Shown one piece after another: positions 7,038-9,122 of a stretch of DNA of 9,122 nucleotides (positions are counted from its first letter, which is position 1; each line of letters begins with the position of its first letter). A program made the position numbers and the translations under genes. The stretch comes from an uncultured Eubacteriales bacterium (GTDB lineage: Bacteria > Bacillota > Clostridia > Lachnospirales > Lachnospiraceae): contig OMSP01000224.1 of NCBI GenBank assembly GCA_900313775.1, positions 1-9,122 of the forward strand, given 5' to 3'. The notes beneath the pieces were generated by a model. That model did not search any database, was not told the origin of the DNA, and worked only from the letters and a program-made list of their open reading frames with translations.

Positions 7038-7898
7038 TCATCTCTTTAAAAAGCCTTTGCCGACCACCTCTCTTGAATTGAGTATGATCGTAAACGCCTT
7101 ATCATCGATCTCATTGATCTGCTCACGGATCTCGTACATTTCCCGGTTGCTGCATGCACACAGAAGTATATCACTTTCTTTGCCCGTATAGCTGCCCGTA
7201 GCATTTATCAGCGTGGAACTTCGGTCCTCCTGCATATTGATAGACTCTGCTATCAGATCTGTCTGATCCGAGATGATGAGCATCAGCTTGCCCTCATTCA
7301 TCCTATAGAGGATCTTATCCATTATCATTGCCGAGATGAACTGAAGGATGGCGCCGTAGATGATGCCGGTGAAGTCATGATAGCAGATCCCGGAGATCGT
7401 AATGATCACGGCTGCAACGGCAAAACTGATCGAGCCCACTGAGAAATAGGGTCTCCGGCTCTTGATCGACATGGTGACAAAATCCAGACCGCCGCCGCTG
7501 CTGTTGTTGGCAAAGATCATAGCGCTTCCTATACCGCTTAAGGTACCCGCACAGATCACGGCCAGCATCTTATCTGCTGTAAAAGTCGGAAACAGCGGGC
7601 AGACCAGATCGATCACCAGTGCTATCGTGATCATCGTAGCGATCGATTTGAGCACGAACTTCTTGGACAGGAAACGATGGCAGATGATCAGGATCGGTAT
7701 ATTGAGCAGGATCGTTCCGAAACCGATCGGTGTACCGAAGAAATGGTGAAGCAACAGCATGATACCGTTGATACCGGACATGGGAAAATCATTTGCACTC
7801 GCAAAATTCTTGACCGCCAGACCTATGAAAAGTGCCGCGACCAGGTTGATCCCCACGTCTTTGACGCTTCTGATTATGAGCTTTTTATTGATTTTCAA
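7038..7898 (-). CDS. YitT family membrane protein with C-terminal DUF2179 domain
   Basis: This 286-residue protein has a hydrophobic N-terminal half with about five to six membrane segments (roughly 16-32, 43-76 in part, 83-103, 109-131, 153-172, 176-193) and a soluble C-terminal domain (about 201-283). The membrane part carries NNSSGGGLDFVTM (131-143), the glycine-rich motif typical of YitT. The C-terminal part shows GSYTGKESDILLCACSNRE (235-253) and the IDDKAFTIIL...VVGKGF ending of DUF2179. The family's function is not established; it is widespread in Firmicutes and resides in the cytoplasmic membrane. The start is TTG at 7898, preceded 6 nt upstream by GGGGG; I see no better ATG. The gene is monocistronic here, convergent with rpsT and divergent from gdhA, so context gives no functional hint. 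Confidence 0.93.
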   Translation of the reverse strand: MKINKKLIIRSVKDVGINLVAALFIGLAVKNFASANDFPMSGINGIMLLLHHFFGTPIGFGTILLNIPILIICHRFLSKKFVLKSIATMITIALVIDLVCPLFPTFTADKMLAVICAGTLSGIGSAMIFANNSSGGGLDFVTMSIKSRRPYFSVGSISFAVAAVIITISGICYHDFTGIIYGAILQFISAMIMDKILYRMNEGKLMLIISDQTDLIAESINMQEDRSSTLINATGSYTGKESDILLCACSNREMYEIREQINEIDDKAFTIILNSREVVGKGFLKR

Positions 7899-7953
7899 TT
7901 GAAACCCCCGTTATTTAAAAATACTCCGCTTATTTCTCTGTTCGTTCCTGCCC

Positions 7954-7982
7954 ATACTAACACAAAACTTCTCTGTGATAAA
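7954..7982 (-). promoter_or_regulatory. Possible promoter of the yitT-like gene
   Basis: On the minus strand TTTATC (7977-7982) is followed after 17 nt by TAGTAT (7954-7959). The -35 is weak and the -10 fair. A start near 7947 would give a leader of about 50 nt before TTG 7898. Confidence 0.4.
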
Positions 7983-8000
7983 GATGAAAATAGGTTGTTT

Positions 8001-8029
8001 TTTATCATGCAAAATGGTAACATTATATA
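8001..8029 (+). promoter_or_regulatory. Possible promoter of gdhA
   Basis: TTTATC (8001-8006), 17 nt, then TATATA (8024-8029). The -35 is weak, while the -10 lies in a strongly AT-rich run. The leader would be about 46 nt. An alternative -35 is TTGTTT at 7995-8000, but its spacing is too long for this -10. Confidence 0.42.
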
Positions 8030-8082
8030 TAGGTTTTTGTTAACTAATTAACTACTTCGTACCAGAAAGGAAGAATGTTAAA

Positions 8083-9122
8083 ATGAGCAAGTATGTCGAT
8101 CAAGTAATCGCAACCGTCAAAGAGAAGCACGGCAACGAGCCTGAGTTCGTTCAGACTGTTGAAGAAGTGCTCTCCTCTCTCGCACCGGTCATTGACCAGC
8201 ATCCGGAGTATGAGAAAGTCGATCTGCTTGGCCGTATGGTCGAGCCGGAGCGTATGTTCACATTCCGCGTTGTCTGGGAGGACGACAACGGCCAGATCCA
8301 CACCAACATTGGCTACCGTTGCCAGTTCAACGGCGCGATCGGACCGTACAAAGGCGGCCTTCGTTTCCAGCCGAACGTATATCCCGGCATCATCAAGTTC
8401 CTTGGCTTTGAGCAGATCTTCAAGAATGCTCTTACCGGTCTTCCGATCGGCGGCGGCAAGGGTGGTTCCGACTTTGATCCGGCCGGCAAATCTGACGCTG
8501 AGATCATGCGTTTCTGCCAGTCCTTCATGACTGCTCTGTATCGTTATATCGGCCCCGACATCGACGTTCCGGCCGGTGACATGGGCGTTGGCGGCCGCGA
8601 GATCGGCTTCCTGTATGGCCAGTATCGCCGCCTGAAGGGAATGTTCCAGAACGGCGTCCTTACAGGCAAAGACTTAAGCTTCGGCGGCTCCCTGATCCGT
8701 CCGGAGGCTACTGGCTACGGCGCTGTATATTATCTGAACGAAGTTCTCGAGCATGAGAACGACACGATCGAAGGCAAGACCATTGCCGCTGCCGGCTTTG
8801 GTAATGTCACCTGGGGCATCTGCAAGAAAGCTGCTGAGCTCGGCGCGAAGGTCATCACCCTCTCCGGCCCGGACGGCTATGTTGTCGATCCCGATGGCGT
8901 CATCACAGACGAGAAGATCGAGTACCTGCTTGAGATGCGCGCCTCCGGCCGCAATGTCGTCAAAGACTATGCGGACAAGTTCGGCGTCGAGTTCTTCCCG
9001 GGCGAGAAGCCGTGGGGTGTCAAGGCTGACATCTATATGCCGTCAGCTATGCAGAACGACGTCAACATGGAGCAGGCGAAGAAGATCGCTGCCAACAAGC
9101 CGAAGTACTACATCGAAGTCGC
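8083..9122 (+). CDS. gdhA: Glutamate dehydrogenase (3' end off window)
   Basis: The first 346 codons of a hexameric glutamate dehydrogenase of the usual roughly 445 residues are present. The enzyme interconverts 2-oxoglutarate plus ammonia and glutamate in the cytoplasm. The substrate domain has GPYKGGLRF with Lys90, FKNAL with Lys114, GGGKGGSDFDP with catalytic Lys126, and PAGDMGVGGREIG with Asp166. These sit one position from the equivalent residues of the Clostridium symbiosum enzyme, and the N-terminus MSKYVDQVIATVKEKHGNEPEFVQTVEEVLSS looks closely related. The Rossmann domain begins around 229 and has GFGNV (238-242) and LSGPDGY. That likeness suggests NAD use, but cofactor choice cannot be settled by eye. 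ATG 8083 follows an AAGGAAG ribosome binding site by about 9 nt. It diverges from the yitT-like gene. About 100 C-terminal residues lie beyond the window. Confidence 0.97.
   Translation, partial: MSKYVDQVIATVKEKHGNEPEFVQTVEEVLSSLAPVIDQHPEYEKVDLLGRMVEPERMFTFRVVWEDDNGQIHTNIGYRCQFNGAIGPYKGGLRFQPNVYPGIIKFLGFEQIFKNALTGLPIGGGKGGSDFDPAGKSDAEIMRFCQSFMTALYRYIGPDIDVPAGDMGVGGREIGFLYGQYRRLKGMFQNGVLTGKDLSFGGSLIRPEATGYGAVYYLNEVLEHENDTIEGKTIAAAGFGNVTWGICKKAAELGAKVITLSGPDGYVVDPDGVITDEKIEYLLEMRASGRNVVKDYADKFGVEFFPGEKPWGVKADIYMPSAMQNDVNMEQAKKIAANKPKYYIEV

Noticed and set aside
8075..8086. Three-codon leader frame (Met-Leu-Lys) whose TGA overlaps the gdhA ATG
   Set aside because: The AGGA upstream is only about 3 nt from this ATG, too close to start there efficiently; most likely chance.
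1..9122. Mobile elements, CRISPR arrays, tRNA or rRNA genes, attachment sites
   Set aside because: I saw no transposase or integrase frames, regularly spaced repeats, cloverleaf sequences or terminal repeats; intergenic space is limited to about 215 and 185 bp plus short gaps.

Overview
This 9.1 kb window looks like a chromosomal segment of an anaerobic Firmicute of the Clostridia. The grounds are a glutamate dehydrogenase and a pyruvate, phosphate dikinase that both resemble the Clostridium symbiosum enzymes (catalytic residues at nearly the same numbers), a tungsten-type aldehyde ferredoxin oxidoreductase, a YitT/DUF2179 membrane protein typical of Firmicutes, and purine-rich Shine-Dalgarno sequences ahead of every gene. 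The sequence is moderately GC-rich, so long open antisense frames are common and were discarded. The assignment rests on remembered family features; no search was run.

Layout. Bases 1-6463 hold a minus-strand gene string, read from right to left: ppdK, an aldehyde ferredoxin oxidoreductase (aor), a MoaD/ThiS-like small protein, and one long frame that joins a ferredoxin with four [4Fe-4S] motifs to an iron-type alcohol dehydrogenase and runs off the left edge. Gaps between these genes are 24, 9 and 1 nt with no terminator visible, so one operon is likely, driven by a good promoter at 6512-6540. Facing away from it on the plus strand is rpsT (ribosomal protein S20), with its own near-consensus promoter, a structured leader, a TTG start and a strong intrinsic terminator. 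A minus-strand YitT-family membrane protein gene converges on rpsT. The last gene, gdhA, diverges from yitT on the plus strand and is cut by the right edge.

How the genes may work together. PPDK interconverts PEP and pyruvate. AOR interconverts carboxylic acids and aldehydes using ferredoxin, and would be supplied by the MoaD-like protein (pterin dithiolene chemistry) and by the polyferredoxin. The Fe-ADH interconverts the aldehyde and the alcohol with NAD(P)H. Together aor, moaD and fdx-adh read as an acid/aldehyde/alcohol redox module placed downstream of a central carbon enzyme. The rest (S20, YitT, GDH) is housekeeping.

Most noteworthy points: the in-frame four-cluster ferredoxin-ADH fusion, which carries a well-placed internal ribosome binding site and start codon at the junction; the linkage of that module to ppdK; and a leader upstream of rpsT that can fold into mutually exclusive structures, a candidate autoregulatory element.
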